The notes beneath the pieces are model-generated. The model saw nothing but the letters and a program-made list of their open reading frames with translations, had not been told where the DNA came from and ran no database searches. 64,000 nt of DNA from assembly GCA_022845955.1 (NCBI GenBank), contig AP025576.1, forward strand, positions 2,542,001 through 2,606,000. Reading direction: 5' to 3'. This DNA comes from Lachnospiraceae bacterium (GTDB lineage Bacteria; Bacillota; Clostridia; Lachnospirales; Lachnospiraceae). Of the stretch, positions 53,145-62,065 are shown piece by piece (the first letter of the stretch is position 1; each line of letters starts with the position of its first letter). The position numbers and the translations under genes are program-made.

Positions 53145-54203
53145 ATGAATGCAATGGAAAGAGTGGTAACGGCCCTGCAGCATAAGGAGCCGGACAGGGT
53201 TCCGGTCTATCCCATATTAAGCGGTGTGTCCAGAAAACTGGTGGGAGCGGATTATAAGACCTGGTCAACGGATGCGGACGTCTGCAGCCGGGCATTGCTA
53301 AAAGCCAGGGAAATGTATGATCAGGACTGTATTGTTACTCTGATTGATCTGTCGGTGGAGTGTGACGCCTGGGGACAGGAGCTGATATTCCCGGAAAATG
53401 AGGCGGCACATCCCGATTATCAGAAGTCCGTCATACAGGATATTGAGGAATACTGCAAGATAAAAAAAGTGGATTACAGAGATTCCAAACGCATGATGAT
53501 GCATATTGAAACCTGTAAAAAGCTGGTGCAGGAGGCAAAAGGAGAATTCCCCATAATCGCCTTTGTATTCGGGCCGCTCGGCGTTTTATCCATGCTCAGG
53601 AACCAGCAGGATATGTATATGGATCTCTATGATGATCCGGACGCGGTCAAAGAGGCGGCCGGAGCCATTACCGAGACGCTGAAGGATTATTGCCGGGCGC
53701 TTATGGCAACCGGCATTAACGGGCTGATGTTTGATACCCTGTTTTCTTCCGGGACGATTATGTCCAAAGAAATGTGGACGGAAATGGAAGGGCCTTATGT
53801 GAGGGAACTGTCGGAAGTGACAAGAGAAGCCGGAGGCCTGGTTATGATTCATAACTGCGGCCAGAGGATTTATTTTGACGCACAAATTAAGATGATGAAT
53901 CCGGATGCCATATCCTTCCTGTATCCTCCGGATGACTGCGCGGATTTTAAGGAATGCAAGGAAAAATACGGGGATCAGGTCACGTTGATCGGCTGTGTGA
54001 CACCGGCGGGCGCCGTACTCGGCACCGATGAAGAGTGGGATGAGGAGTGCAGAAATTGTATGGATGCCATGATGGAGGGCGGCGGCTTTATTCTGGCAAC
54101 CGGCTGCGAATATCCGGCAAATGCTTCCTTTGACAGGGCGGAACGTATGGTGGACCTGGCAAAAACTTATGGAACATACGGAAACAAAGAGAGAGCTTTA
54201 TGA
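53145..54203 (+). CDS. Uroporphyrinogen decarboxylase (URO-D)/MtaA-type methyltransferase
   Basis: The 352-residue protein has the URO-D fold. The catalytic zinc ligands of MtaA/MtbA-like methyltransferases are recognisable as His and Cys of HNCG and Cys in TGCEYPANA. It should transfer a methyl group to or from the corrinoid protein encoded 26 bp upstream, for example in methylamine, methanol or methoxyaromatic use. It overlaps the CobW remnant by 4 bp (ATGA). Confidence 0.88.
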   Translation: MNAMERVVTALQHKEPDRVPVYPILSGVSRKLVGADYKTWSTDADVCSRALLKAREMYDQDCIVTLIDLSVECDAWGQELIFPENEAAHPDYQKSVIQDIEEYCKIKKVDYRDSKRMMMHIETCKKLVQEAKGEFPIIAFVFGPLGVLSMLRNQQDMYMDLYDDPDAVKEAAGAITETLKDYCRALMATGINGLMFDTLFSSGTIMSKEMWTEMEGPYVRELSEVTREAGGLVMIHNCGQRIYFDAQIKMMNPDAISFLYPPDDCADFKECKEKYGDQVTLIGCVTPAGAVLGTDEEWDEECRNCMDAMMEGGGFILATGCEYPANASFDRAERMVDLAKTYGTYGNKERAL

Positions 54204-54503
54204 CCAGCGTGGATTTGATAACCGGTTTCCTGGGAGCCGGAAAAGCTACTTTTATCAAGCGCTATGCCGGATTTCTGCAGGTCGGGGGAGACTTAAGACG
54301 GCGTCTGGAGCAGATCATGTCAGGCTGCTGCGGAAAGATACTCCGGGTGAAGGGCTGTGCGTCCGGAAAGGACGGATGTCTTTACCGGATCAATGGTACG
54401 CAGAGCAGTTGCCATTGAAAAAGCCGGAGACGGCAGATCGGAAGTGAATATAATCGGAATGGGGTTAAAGCGCCAGGAGATAAAGAGGCATTTTGCGTGC
54501 TGA
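54200..54503 (+). pseudogene. CobW-family GTPase remnant, internally deleted and frameshifted
   Basis: The start reads MTSVDLITGFLGAGKATFIK, a CobW Walker A segment in which GKT is GKA. After about 25 residues the sequence jumps to a CobW C-terminal part (KILRVKGCASGKDGCLYRI), and this frame stops at 54418. The family end continues in the other frame from about 54393 to TGA 54501-54503 (AVAIEKAGDG..NIIGMGLKRQEIKRHF). The central G3E core and CxCC motif are gone. It overlaps the methyltransferase start-stop, so it was once the third gene of the operon. Confidence 0.8.
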
Positions 54504-54538
54504 GGCAGCCGCGGCAGAATGCCTCTTTCCCAGTGGTG

Positions 54539-55786
54539 CTAGCGGTATTGCTTCGGGGTCATCCCCGTATATTTCTTGAATACCTTCGAAAAATAGCTTT
54601 GGTCGTCAAAACCGCAGGCCACCGCGATATCGATAACGCTGTATTCCGTATTGCTCAACAGCCGTTTGCTTTCCTCCACCCGGACCATATTCAGGTATTC
54701 CTTAAAGGAAGAACCGCTGCATTGTTTGAATATAGAAGAAAAATAAGCAGGATGCAGGTGGACGGCATCCGCCACCTCTTCCAGGGTGATGGGACGGTTG
54801 AAATGGGTGGAAATATAGTTCATGGCTTTTTTGATGGTTTCCCGGTTTTTATTCAGGGAATAATCAAACAGACTGTCCGTGAAGGCCTCCACGATTTCCT
54901 GAAGCTTGGCGCACAGCAGATCCAACGTGTCGATTTGCTGCAGGCTTTTCAGAAACGAATTATTCAGCTTCAGGATATTGTCGGTTGGCGCGCCGCCTTC
55001 TATCGCCACACGGGAAAGCAGGGAGCACAGTTCGATGGCCCTTGCTTTCATAAAATCCAGGCTGTTGCCTTCGGAAAACAATACATAGCCGAGGAGATCG
55101 TTCAGGATGGCTCTGGCCTGCGTCTGGTTGCCGGTTTTTACCTTGGTGATCAGTTCCCGTTCCTTTTCATACGGATAGTCCAGGGCAGCGGTATCCATAT
55201 TTTTGTACCGCTGGATGGCTTCGCTGATTTTGGACTGCTGGGACAGGATGCGGTTATTCAGCTTCAGCTGTTCCTTACTCTCGTCGATGAGGTTGCAGAA
55301 CAGATAATACAGAAGCTTGTTAATGTGGTTGACCATTTCCGGAGTAACCAGAGGAATGGAGCCGGATTCCTCAAAAAGACGCAGGGTATCGTCAATATTC
55401 AGGTTATATTTCCTGGACAGATCGGATATGAGGAGCGAGTCCGGTTCATCCATGAGGAAAGGGCCGAGCAGGATGGAACCTAAGAATTTGTCCTTACAAA
55501 TCAGAGGATACACGATGTGGTTTAAGTGGGCATGGCAGGAAAAAATATAAGGTTCCCCCAGGGAAATGGCCCGTTTGCTTGCACCCACATGCATTATCTG
55601 GCAGGTATCCTCAGGAGGCAGGTGCTTTTGGAAGAGGCTGCAGAATTTCCCGGTATCCCCGAAGGATTCCAGAAAATTCCCATTCTCATCAATGACCTGG
55701 ATGGGAAGCTGGATGCAGCCGTAAAAGGCTTCTACGATATTATGAAGTGTATCTTTATCCACTACGGAATATAACGACTGAGACAT
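54539..55786 (-). CDS. PocR-domain AraC-family regulator
   Basis: The 415-residue protein has an N-terminal PocR sensory domain (about 10-160; CQIMHVGASKRAISLGEPYIFSCHA, read in parts) and a C-terminal AraC DNA-binding domain (about 310-415; AVACGFDDQSYFSKVFKKYTGMTPKQYR, in parts). PocR domains bind small methylated or diol-type ligands. It is divergent from the RACo-like gene and sits inside the corrinoid locus, so it likely activates it on sensing the methyl donor. Confidence 0.9.
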   Translation of the reverse strand: MSQSLYSVVDKDTLHNIVEAFYGCIQLPIQVIDENGNFLESFGDTGKFCSLFQKHLPPEDTCQIMHVGASKRAISLGEPYIFSCHAHLNHIVYPLICKDKFLGSILLGPFLMDEPDSLLISDLSRKYNLNIDDTLRLFEESGSIPLVTPEMVNHINKLLYYLFCNLIDESKEQLKLNNRILSQQSKISEAIQRYKNMDTAALDYPYEKERELITKVKTGNQTQARAILNDLLGYVLFSEGNSLDFMKARAIELCSLLSRVAIEGGAPTDNILKLNNSFLKSLQQIDTLDLLCAKLQEIVEAFTDSLFDYSLNKNRETIKKAMNYISTHFNRPITLEEVADAVHLHPAYFSSIFKQCSGSSFKEYLNMVRVEESKRLLSNTEYSVIDIAVACGFDDQSYFSKVFKKYTGMTPKQYR

Positions 55787-55888
55787 AATGTTTTCTCCAT
55801 TGTAAAGGGTTACTATAGAATCTCTTTCGTACCATCGGTTATAGTTGAGTATACCATGAGATACAAAAAAATTCCATAAACCTAAAAT

Positions 55889-55916
55889 AAATACCTACAT
55901 TCTTTAGTTTTTCCAA
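55889..55916 (+). promoter_or_regulatory. Candidate PocR-AraC site upstream of the RACo-like gene
   Basis: AAATACCTAC, a 9-bp gap, TTTTTCCAA. It is a second copy of the two-block motif found before the corrinoid protein gene and lies between the divergent regulator and the RACo-like gene. Confidence 0.55.
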
Positions 55917-55943
55917 ATGGACGAAAAATCCGGGAGTATAAAC

Positions 55944-58136
55944 ATGAAAATGACTGATTTTAAGGTCCGGTTCAACCGGGCGAATATTCTGCACCTGATT
56001 GATTGCTATGAGGATTCCCCCATCTACGAAGAGGTGCTGGAAGAATATGAAAATATGGAACAAGAGGCGTATGCCAAAATCCATCCGGCGGCGGCACTGG
56101 AATTCGGGAGGATTCCGGAGGAGGCGGCAGGTTCCGCCGCGCCGGCGGGCACGCAGGCTCTCTTTCTTATTGTCACTATAGGTAAGGAAATCAGCGAATG
56201 GTCAACGGTTCTTTTTGGGGAGGGCAGATATCTGGAGGGGATGCTTGCGGATGCATTTGCCGATGATTATCTTATGCAGGCTTCGGAAAGCCTGCAGCCG
56301 CTGATCCGAACCATATGTGAGGAGAAAAAGCTGGGAATATCCAAACGGCTGGAGGCTCCCACAGGAATCGGCATGGAGGCGCAGAAAACCGCGTTTGACG
56401 TGACAGAAGCCGGGAGGATCCTGGATATGGATATCAAAAGCAGCTATATGTTCGATCCGGTAAAATCCACATGCCAGATATATCTTCTGGATGAAAACAG
56501 CACCCAATACCACATGGATCACAACTGCAGAGAGTGCCCGAACAAAGACTGTAAGATGAGGCATGTGGCCCCGGTCACGCTGGAGGTGAGAAGGAAGGGG
56601 GAGTCCCAAATCCTTGTGAGCAGGGAGGAAAAAACAGTGCTGGAGGTACTCAGGGAGCAGGGGATTTATGTGCCCGCTGTTTGTTCCGGAAGAGGATCCT
56701 GCGGAAAATGCCGGATCAGGGTGGTGAGCGGAGACGCGGCGGTCACGCCTGCGGATGAGAGAACCTTTACTCCGGAGCAGCTGGTGGAGGGATACCGGCT
56801 GGCCTGTACCTGCTATCCTTTGGGGGATATGGTTCTGGCCCTGGGAGAGGAAACGGAAGAAAAAATGGACATAATCGGCATACCGTCTGAAAGGAATGCG
56901 GGCGGGCCGGAAAAGGAAGCGGACGGGCCGGTTATGGTAGGAATCGATATAGGGACTACCACGATTGCCATGGAGCTGGTGACCATGAATTCCGGAGCGG
57001 GAACAGACAGTTATCTGTGTATAAACAGACAGAGACGATACGGGGCGGATGTGATCAGCAGAATCCAGGCATCGGTAGACGGTAAAAAGGAGGAACTGCA
57101 GGAAAGCATCCGGGAGGATCTGCTCCTGGGCCTGGAAAAGCTTACCGGGGCCGGCAGACAGATACCGGAACAAGTGGTTATTGCAGGAAATACCACCATG
57201 ATCCATCTCCTGATGGGATATCCCTGCAATACACTTGGAATATATCCGTTTACTCCCTATCACATCCAACAGGTGGAAAGTACGCTGGGAGAGGTTCTGG
57301 GAGAAAAAGTGACAGAACGGCTTCGCCAGGTGGCTGTGAAAATACTGCCTGGCATTTCCACCTTTGTAGGAGCGGATATTGTGGCGGATATCCTTTCCTG
57401 CGGTCTGGCGGAATCGGAAAAAGTCAGTATGCTTATTGACCTGGGAACCAATGGTGAAATGGGAATCGGAAACCGGGAACGGATCCTTGTAACCTCCACG
57501 GCAGCAGGCCCGGCCTTTGAGGGAGGGAATATCGTGCATGGATCCGGCAGCATACCGGGAGCCATCTCCCATGTGGAAATCGAGGGGGATCAGGTGCGGG
57601 TACAGACAATCCGGGATGAACCGCCTGCCGGTATTTGCGGCACCGGGGCAATAGAGGCCTTATACGAGCTTCTGCAGGCGGATTTGGTGGATGATACGGG
57701 ACTGATGGAGGACGAATGGCAGGAGTGCGGATATGAACTTGCCCGGAACCGGGAAGGCGGGCCTATCTGTTTTTATCAGAAGGATGTCCGTGAGCTTCAG
57801 CTGGCCAAATCCGCAGTCCGGGCCGGGCTGGAAACCCTGCTTCTGCGTTATGGTATCCGGCCGGAGGAGGTGGATAAGGTTTATCTGGCGGGCGGCTTCG
57901 GCTACCGTATGGATGTGGCGAAAGCAGTGGGAATCGGCCTGATACCCGAGGCTTTTGCGGATAAAATAGAAGTGATTGGAAACGGGGCCCTGGACGGTGC
58001 CATCCGGTATGGCAGGGAAGAGGGAGCCGCGGAAAGGGCCGGGGAAATCGTAAAGCTTTCCTCGGAGATTGGGCTATCGGCGGATAAGGACTTTAATGAA
58101 CTTTATATGGAGCATATGTATTTTGAGCGCAGCTGA
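55944..58136 (+). CDS. RACo-type corrinoid activation protein with N-terminal MetH-activation-like domain
   Basis: The 730-residue protein is modular. Residues 1-190 resemble the vitamin B12-dependent methionine synthase activation domain. A Cys-rich segment (CRECPNKDCKMRH, about 198-210) follows. A 2Fe-2S ferredoxin lies at about 230-310 (CSGRGSCGKC..LACTC), and an ASKHA ATPase domain (GIDIGTTTIAMELV; LIDLGTNGEMGIGN; YLAGGFGYR) fills the C-terminal 400 residues. RACo proteins reactivate inactive Co(II) corrinoid proteins by ATP-dependent reduction. GGGAG lies 7 bp upstream of 55944. Confidence 0.9.
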   Translation: MKMTDFKVRFNRANILHLIDCYEDSPIYEEVLEEYENMEQEAYAKIHPAAALEFGRIPEEAAGSAAPAGTQALFLIVTIGKEISEWSTVLFGEGRYLEGMLADAFADDYLMQASESLQPLIRTICEEKKLGISKRLEAPTGIGMEAQKTAFDVTEAGRILDMDIKSSYMFDPVKSTCQIYLLDENSTQYHMDHNCRECPNKDCKMRHVAPVTLEVRRKGESQILVSREEKTVLEVLREQGIYVPAVCSGRGSCGKCRIRVVSGDAAVTPADERTFTPEQLVEGYRLACTCYPLGDMVLALGEETEEKMDIIGIPSERNAGGPEKEADGPVMVGIDIGTTTIAMELVTMNSGAGTDSYLCINRQRRYGADVISRIQASVDGKKEELQESIREDLLLGLEKLTGAGRQIPEQVVIAGNTTMIHLLMGYPCNTLGIYPFTPYHIQQVESTLGEVLGEKVTERLRQVAVKILPGISTFVGADIVADILSCGLAESEKVSMLIDLGTNGEMGIGNRERILVTSTAAGPAFEGGNIVHGSGSIPGAISHVEIEGDQVRVQTIRDEPPAGICGTGAIEALYELLQADLVDDTGLMEDEWQECGYELARNREGGPICFYQKDVRELQLAKSAVRAGLETLLLRYGIRPEEVDKVYLAGGFGYRMDVAKAVGIGLIPEAFADKIEVIGNGALDGAIRYGREEGAAERAGEIVKLSSEIGLSADKDFNELYMEHMYFERS

Positions 58137-58189
58137 ATAAGACGCGTTGGAAGATTTGTAAATAAGGAACTGTAACAGGTAAATGTAAA

Positions 58190-58253
58190 AGAACCCCACA
58201 GAGGAAATCCGGAGACAGCATTGGATACCGGATTGCTTTTGTGGGGTTTGTTA
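58190..58253 (+). terminator. Terminator after the RACo-like gene
   Basis: GAACCCCACA (58191-58200) pairs with TGTGGGGTT, and AATCCGG with CCGGATT inside; TTTGTT follows. Confidence 0.8.
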
Positions 58254-58265
58254 TGTTTATATATA

Positions 58266-58532
58266 CTATACTCAAACTTCGCAGGCGCGAAATGGCCTTC
58301 CGCCCGCTGTCTGCGGCGCGCTGCCGGGATGGAAAAGGATTTTCTTCAGTCCATCAGGCCGGGCATTCCGATGAACCCGAAGGCATCAAGTGTGTCAGAT
58401 GAGGCTGACACACTTGATCGGTCTCATCTCCATAGCCTGAAAGGCGCTGAAGAAAATTCCTTTTCCATCCCGGCAGCGCGCCGCAGACAGCGGGCGGAAG
58501 GCCATTTCGCGCCTGCGAAGTTTGGATACTAT
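58266..58532. mobile_element. Fold-back (MITE-like) element with about 77-bp inverted arms
   Basis: The arms 58273-58349 and 58448-58524 are complementary over about 77 bp with a single 1-nt bulge. The outermost bases (TATACTC and GGATACTATA) continue the pairing imperfectly. The loop contains a second perfect 14-bp hairpin (58385-58398 with 58405-58418, ATCAAGTGTGTCAG). The 109-codon frame across it is not a gene. No transposase is present. The TA-rich flanks (ATATACTATA..ACTATAAAA) could be a TA-type target duplication. A 44-bp relative is at 41491-41534. Confidence 0.85.
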
Positions 58533-58669
58533 AAAAGAGTGGATTTATGAAAAGGAAAAAAAGTATAATTTTTATAAAATAAGGATAAGTTTTCAAAAGA
58601 CGGACCTGTGTATAATGAAATAAGAAGTAAACTGGGGAAGGGCTGCCGTAATGGGGAAAGGGAGAAGGT

Positions 58670-60193
58670 ATGATAAAAATATTAGTTGCGGAGGATATGG
58701 ATATCACCAGAGAAGATATCTTGGGGCTGATTGAATGGGAACAATATGGTTTTGAGTTGCTGCCGCCTGCCAGAAATGGAAAAATCGGTTTGGAATATGC
58801 GTTACAATACAGGCCGGATATTATTTTGACGGATATCAAAATGCCTGTTATGACAGGATTGGATATGATTGATGAAATACGAAAAAAGGATCCTGATGTA
58901 AAATTTATCCTGCTTACGGCATATGAAGAATTTGAATTGGCAAAAAGGGCAGTGGACATGGGAGCACAGGCATTTATCCTGAAATACGAAATTGACAGCC
59001 AGGTATTGCTGCGTGAATTAAATAAATGTGCGGAAGCCATAAAAAAAGAGCGGGACGTTAAGAGTATTACAGCACGGGCAAGGCTTGGCAGGCTGCTGGA
59101 TGAAGGGGAAAAGATGCAGCTTGCGCAGGAAAACGTTTCGGGGAAAACGGCTTATCGGGAAAGGTGTTTCCAATGGATTGGAAACAGTATTCTGCTTAAT
59201 GTCTGGCGGCTTAAAATGAGAAAAGATATTGGAGAAGAAAATTTACAGGATCTTTTGAAAGAAGAGGTTTGGAATTACCGGTTTACATGTCTGAAAATAA
59301 CGGAAAGAGAGTTTGTCATTTTCTTAAAATCCCGGGATGGTAGTTCGCTGATGGAACAGGAAAGATATGTAAGTGAATTTATTTTGTCTGTGCAGGAAAT
59401 CTTCAGGGAACACCTGGATACACAGATTGCAGTAGCTGTAGGAGGTATTGTGAGGAACAGCCAGGATATTCCGGCGGCAAGAAGAAAGGGGACAGAACTT
59501 CTTCAATACCGTATATTCAGGAAAGGTGGCTGCATACTGGTTAAAAAGCCGGAGGAGTGCCCGGCGGAATGGAAAGAACAGATTCTGGTGGAGGTGGAAA
59601 CAATAGGGAATGATATCAGGGAGGAAAACTATCAAAGGGCGGGAGAGAAGATAGAAGCTTTGTATGAGAGGGGGATTGCGAAGATCCAGAGCATTGCTCT
59701 TTTGAAGAAAGCTACGATCAAACTGTCCTATTATTTTAGGGAAAAAGGGTATGAGGTAAAACTGCCGGAGTTTGATGAGTGGCTGGAACGGGTGGAGATT
59801 AATCTGCTTCAGGAAAGTGTCTATCATACCGCAGAACGTTTTGGGTATCTTTTGGAAATCCTTAAAGAATGCACGGTCAGGCAGTATTCCCGAAAGGTGC
59901 GTGAGGCGATGGCCTATATGAGAGCGCATTACCCGGAGGATATCGGATTGAATGAAACAGCTCTTCATCTTGATATCAGTCCTATTTATCTTTCCCATTT
60001 GTTTAAAAAAGAAACAGGAATCACCTTTTCCGCCTATGTTACCGGCCTGCGCATTGAGCGTGCCAAGGAACTGCTCAGACAGGGCGATAAAAAGATTTAT
60101 GAGATCAGCGAGATAGTGGGGTATCAGACAGTTCAGTATTTCAGCAAGGTATTTAAAAAAGAAACAGGAAAAAACCCAAAGGAATTTGAATGA
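58670..60193 (+). CDS. YesN-type response regulator with AraC domain
   Basis: The 507-residue protein has a receiver domain (phosphoacceptor D55 in LTDIKMP, K near 104), a middle region (about 150-400) of the kind seen in sugar-sensing YesN proteins, and an AraC domain at about 400-507 (IVGYQTVQYFSKVFKKETGKNPKEF, in parts). It pairs with the YesM-like kinase that follows. The pair probably controls the downstream ABC importer. Confidence 0.92.
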   Translation: MIKILVAEDMDITREDILGLIEWEQYGFELLPPARNGKIGLEYALQYRPDIILTDIKMPVMTGLDMIDEIRKKDPDVKFILLTAYEEFELAKRAVDMGAQAFILKYEIDSQVLLRELNKCAEAIKKERDVKSITARARLGRLLDEGEKMQLAQENVSGKTAYRERCFQWIGNSILLNVWRLKMRKDIGEENLQDLLKEEVWNYRFTCLKITEREFVIFLKSRDGSSLMEQERYVSEFILSVQEIFREHLDTQIAVAVGGIVRNSQDIPAARRKGTELLQYRIFRKGGCILVKKPEECPAEWKEQILVEVETIGNDIREENYQRAGEKIEALYERGIAKIQSIALLKKATIKLSYYFREKGYEVKLPEFDEWLERVEINLLQESVYHTAERFGYLLEILKECTVRQYSRKVREAMAYMRAHYPEDIGLNETALHLDISPIYLSHLFKKETGITFSAYVTGLRIERAKELLRQGDKKIYEISEIVGYQTVQYFSKVFKKETGKNPKEFE

Positions 60194-60206
60194 GGTGACG
60201 CATAGT

Positions 60207-61889
60207 ATGATATTCGGGATACATAAAACGAGGACAAGAATCTTCTGGAAGATTTTATCGCTTGTTCTGCTGTCTGTCATTTTTTGTGTTTTCGTTACCA
60301 GTGGATTTATGTATTTTTATATGAAACCCCTGGTAGAAAACTCACTGCTTGAGAAGAGAAGGGAAATGGCAATAAATCTATCAGAGCAGGAAATAAATGA
60401 TTTGGAAGAGATTGCGCTGTATGCAAGGAATATTACTTTTGATGATACTGTTCAAAATATTTTAAAGATGGAAGCGGCGGAAAATAGTTACCTTTATTTT
60501 TCCCGGATCCAGACAATGGAAAAAAAGCTGAAGGAATACCGGATGCTTTACGGCAGCCTGATACAGGATATTTTTGTGGTGGACGGCAGGGGGAAGGTTC
60601 TGGAAATGGTAAATACTTACAGGGAATTAGTGGAAGGAAAACCATATAGAGAATTCCTGGAAAATAATAAAATGGCCGGATTTACATCCCGTTTTATATT
60701 TGATTACCATGGAGTTACGGGTGAGAAAAATACAATAGCATATATAAATGAGATCTTTGATAAAAATGGAATCAATGTGGGGCTGGGAAAGCTGGTCATT
60801 TTACTGGATACTGAAAAGATGGATGCAGCCCTGACAGCGGATGAGGAATTATATCTCCGGCTGACGACGCCGGAAGGCGTGATTGTTTTTGACAGCCTTA
60901 CCGGATGGGAGGAAAAGGATACCATATACACGGACGGGATTGGGGCAAATGGGTGGAAAATAGAGTACAGGATAGATAATCGGGCGATGGAAACGGAAAT
61001 CAGACGGATGAATACAATGGTTGCCCTGACAATTGCGTTGATTTTATTAGTCATGCTTTCCCTTATGCTTCTAATGCTTATGCGGATTATTTCACCATTG
61101 GATACATTAATCCGGGGAATGCAGAGGGTGGCGCAGGGTAGCAGAAAGGAGCATATTGAAATCCAAACCCAGGATGAATGCGGGGAAGCGGCCGATGTTT
61201 TTAATCAAATGGTGGAAAGTATAGAATTACACACCGAACAGCTGATTGCCAGTGAGAAAAAGCAATATGAAGCCCAGATGAAAATGCTGTCTTATCAGCT
61301 GAATCCCCATTTTATTTACAATACGCTTAATGCCATTATCTGTCTGGCCCGCAAACACAGCTATGAGGATATCATTTCACTTACCAAAGCGTTTATTAAG
61401 CTTCTTCAATCCTTGCTTCGTACCGATCTGCAGGCTATGACCACAGTGGAAAAGGAAAAAGGATATATTGATAATTACCTGCATGTTCTGCAAATGTGTT
61501 ACAGGAATGTACCGGATATTATCTGGCAGATTCAAGAAGGGCTGGAACAGCGGGAAATTCCCCGTTTGATACTTTATCCGCTGGTGGAAAACAGTGTATT
61601 CCATGGCATCGTACCAAGTGATAAAGCATGCTTTCTCCGGATTGTCATAATAGAAAAGGAAGGATGGATCTCCGTATCTGTAGAAGATGACGGAATTGGC
61701 TGTAACGGGGAAGAACTGAAGGAAATCAGGGACAGGCTGGAAAGCGAGAGGGTGGAAAACCATATCGGCTTATTTAATGTAAACGGACGGCTCCGGCTTA
61801 TCTATAATAAATGTCAGCCTCTTGAAATAAACAGCTCAGAAGGCGGAGGAACGGTAATCCGATTTGCTTTCAAGGACAGAAAAATATAA
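60207..61889 (+). CDS. YesM-type sensor histidine kinase
   Basis: The 560-residue protein has a helix at about 12-34, a large extracytoplasmic region, a second helix at about 275-300, a HAMP segment, the His_kinase domain (YQLNPHFIYNTLNAI, phosphorylated His) and an ATPase domain (LVENSVFHGI; VEDDGIGC). A GAGGTG site favours 60207 over the overlapping TTG start at 60186. Confidence 0.92.
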   Translation: MIFGIHKTRTRIFWKILSLVLLSVIFCVFVTSGFMYFYMKPLVENSLLEKRREMAINLSEQEINDLEEIALYARNITFDDTVQNILKMEAAENSYLYFSRIQTMEKKLKEYRMLYGSLIQDIFVVDGRGKVLEMVNTYRELVEGKPYREFLENNKMAGFTSRFIFDYHGVTGEKNTIAYINEIFDKNGINVGLGKLVILLDTEKMDAALTADEELYLRLTTPEGVIVFDSLTGWEEKDTIYTDGIGANGWKIEYRIDNRAMETEIRRMNTMVALTIALILLVMLSLMLLMLMRIISPLDTLIRGMQRVAQGSRKEHIEIQTQDECGEAADVFNQMVESIELHTEQLIASEKKQYEAQMKMLSYQLNPHFIYNTLNAIICLARKHSYEDIISLTKAFIKLLQSLLRTDLQAMTTVEKEKGYIDNYLHVLQMCYRNVPDIIWQIQEGLEQREIPRLILYPLVENSVFHGIVPSDKACFLRIVIIEKEGWISVSVEDDGIGCNGEELKEIRDRLESERVENHIGLFNVNGRLRLIYNKCQPLEINSSEGGGTVIRFAFKDRKI

Positions 61890-62065
61890 AAAAGATCAAT
61901 ATAGGACAAATAATTAGAGGAAAAGTTACAAAGATGCGTTTTACTGGTTCCTTACAGAATAAAAAGTATAAAAAAGATAGAAAGTCTGCTGTTTCTTTAG
62001 GGATTTATGCGTCCTATACTGAACCTATCAACAGGAAACGTGTAAAACAGGTAAAGGAGGCAGTT

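Noticed and set aside
58221-58550. 109-codon frame across the fold-back element
   Set aside because: Its near mirror-symmetric peptide comes from the inverted repeat itself.
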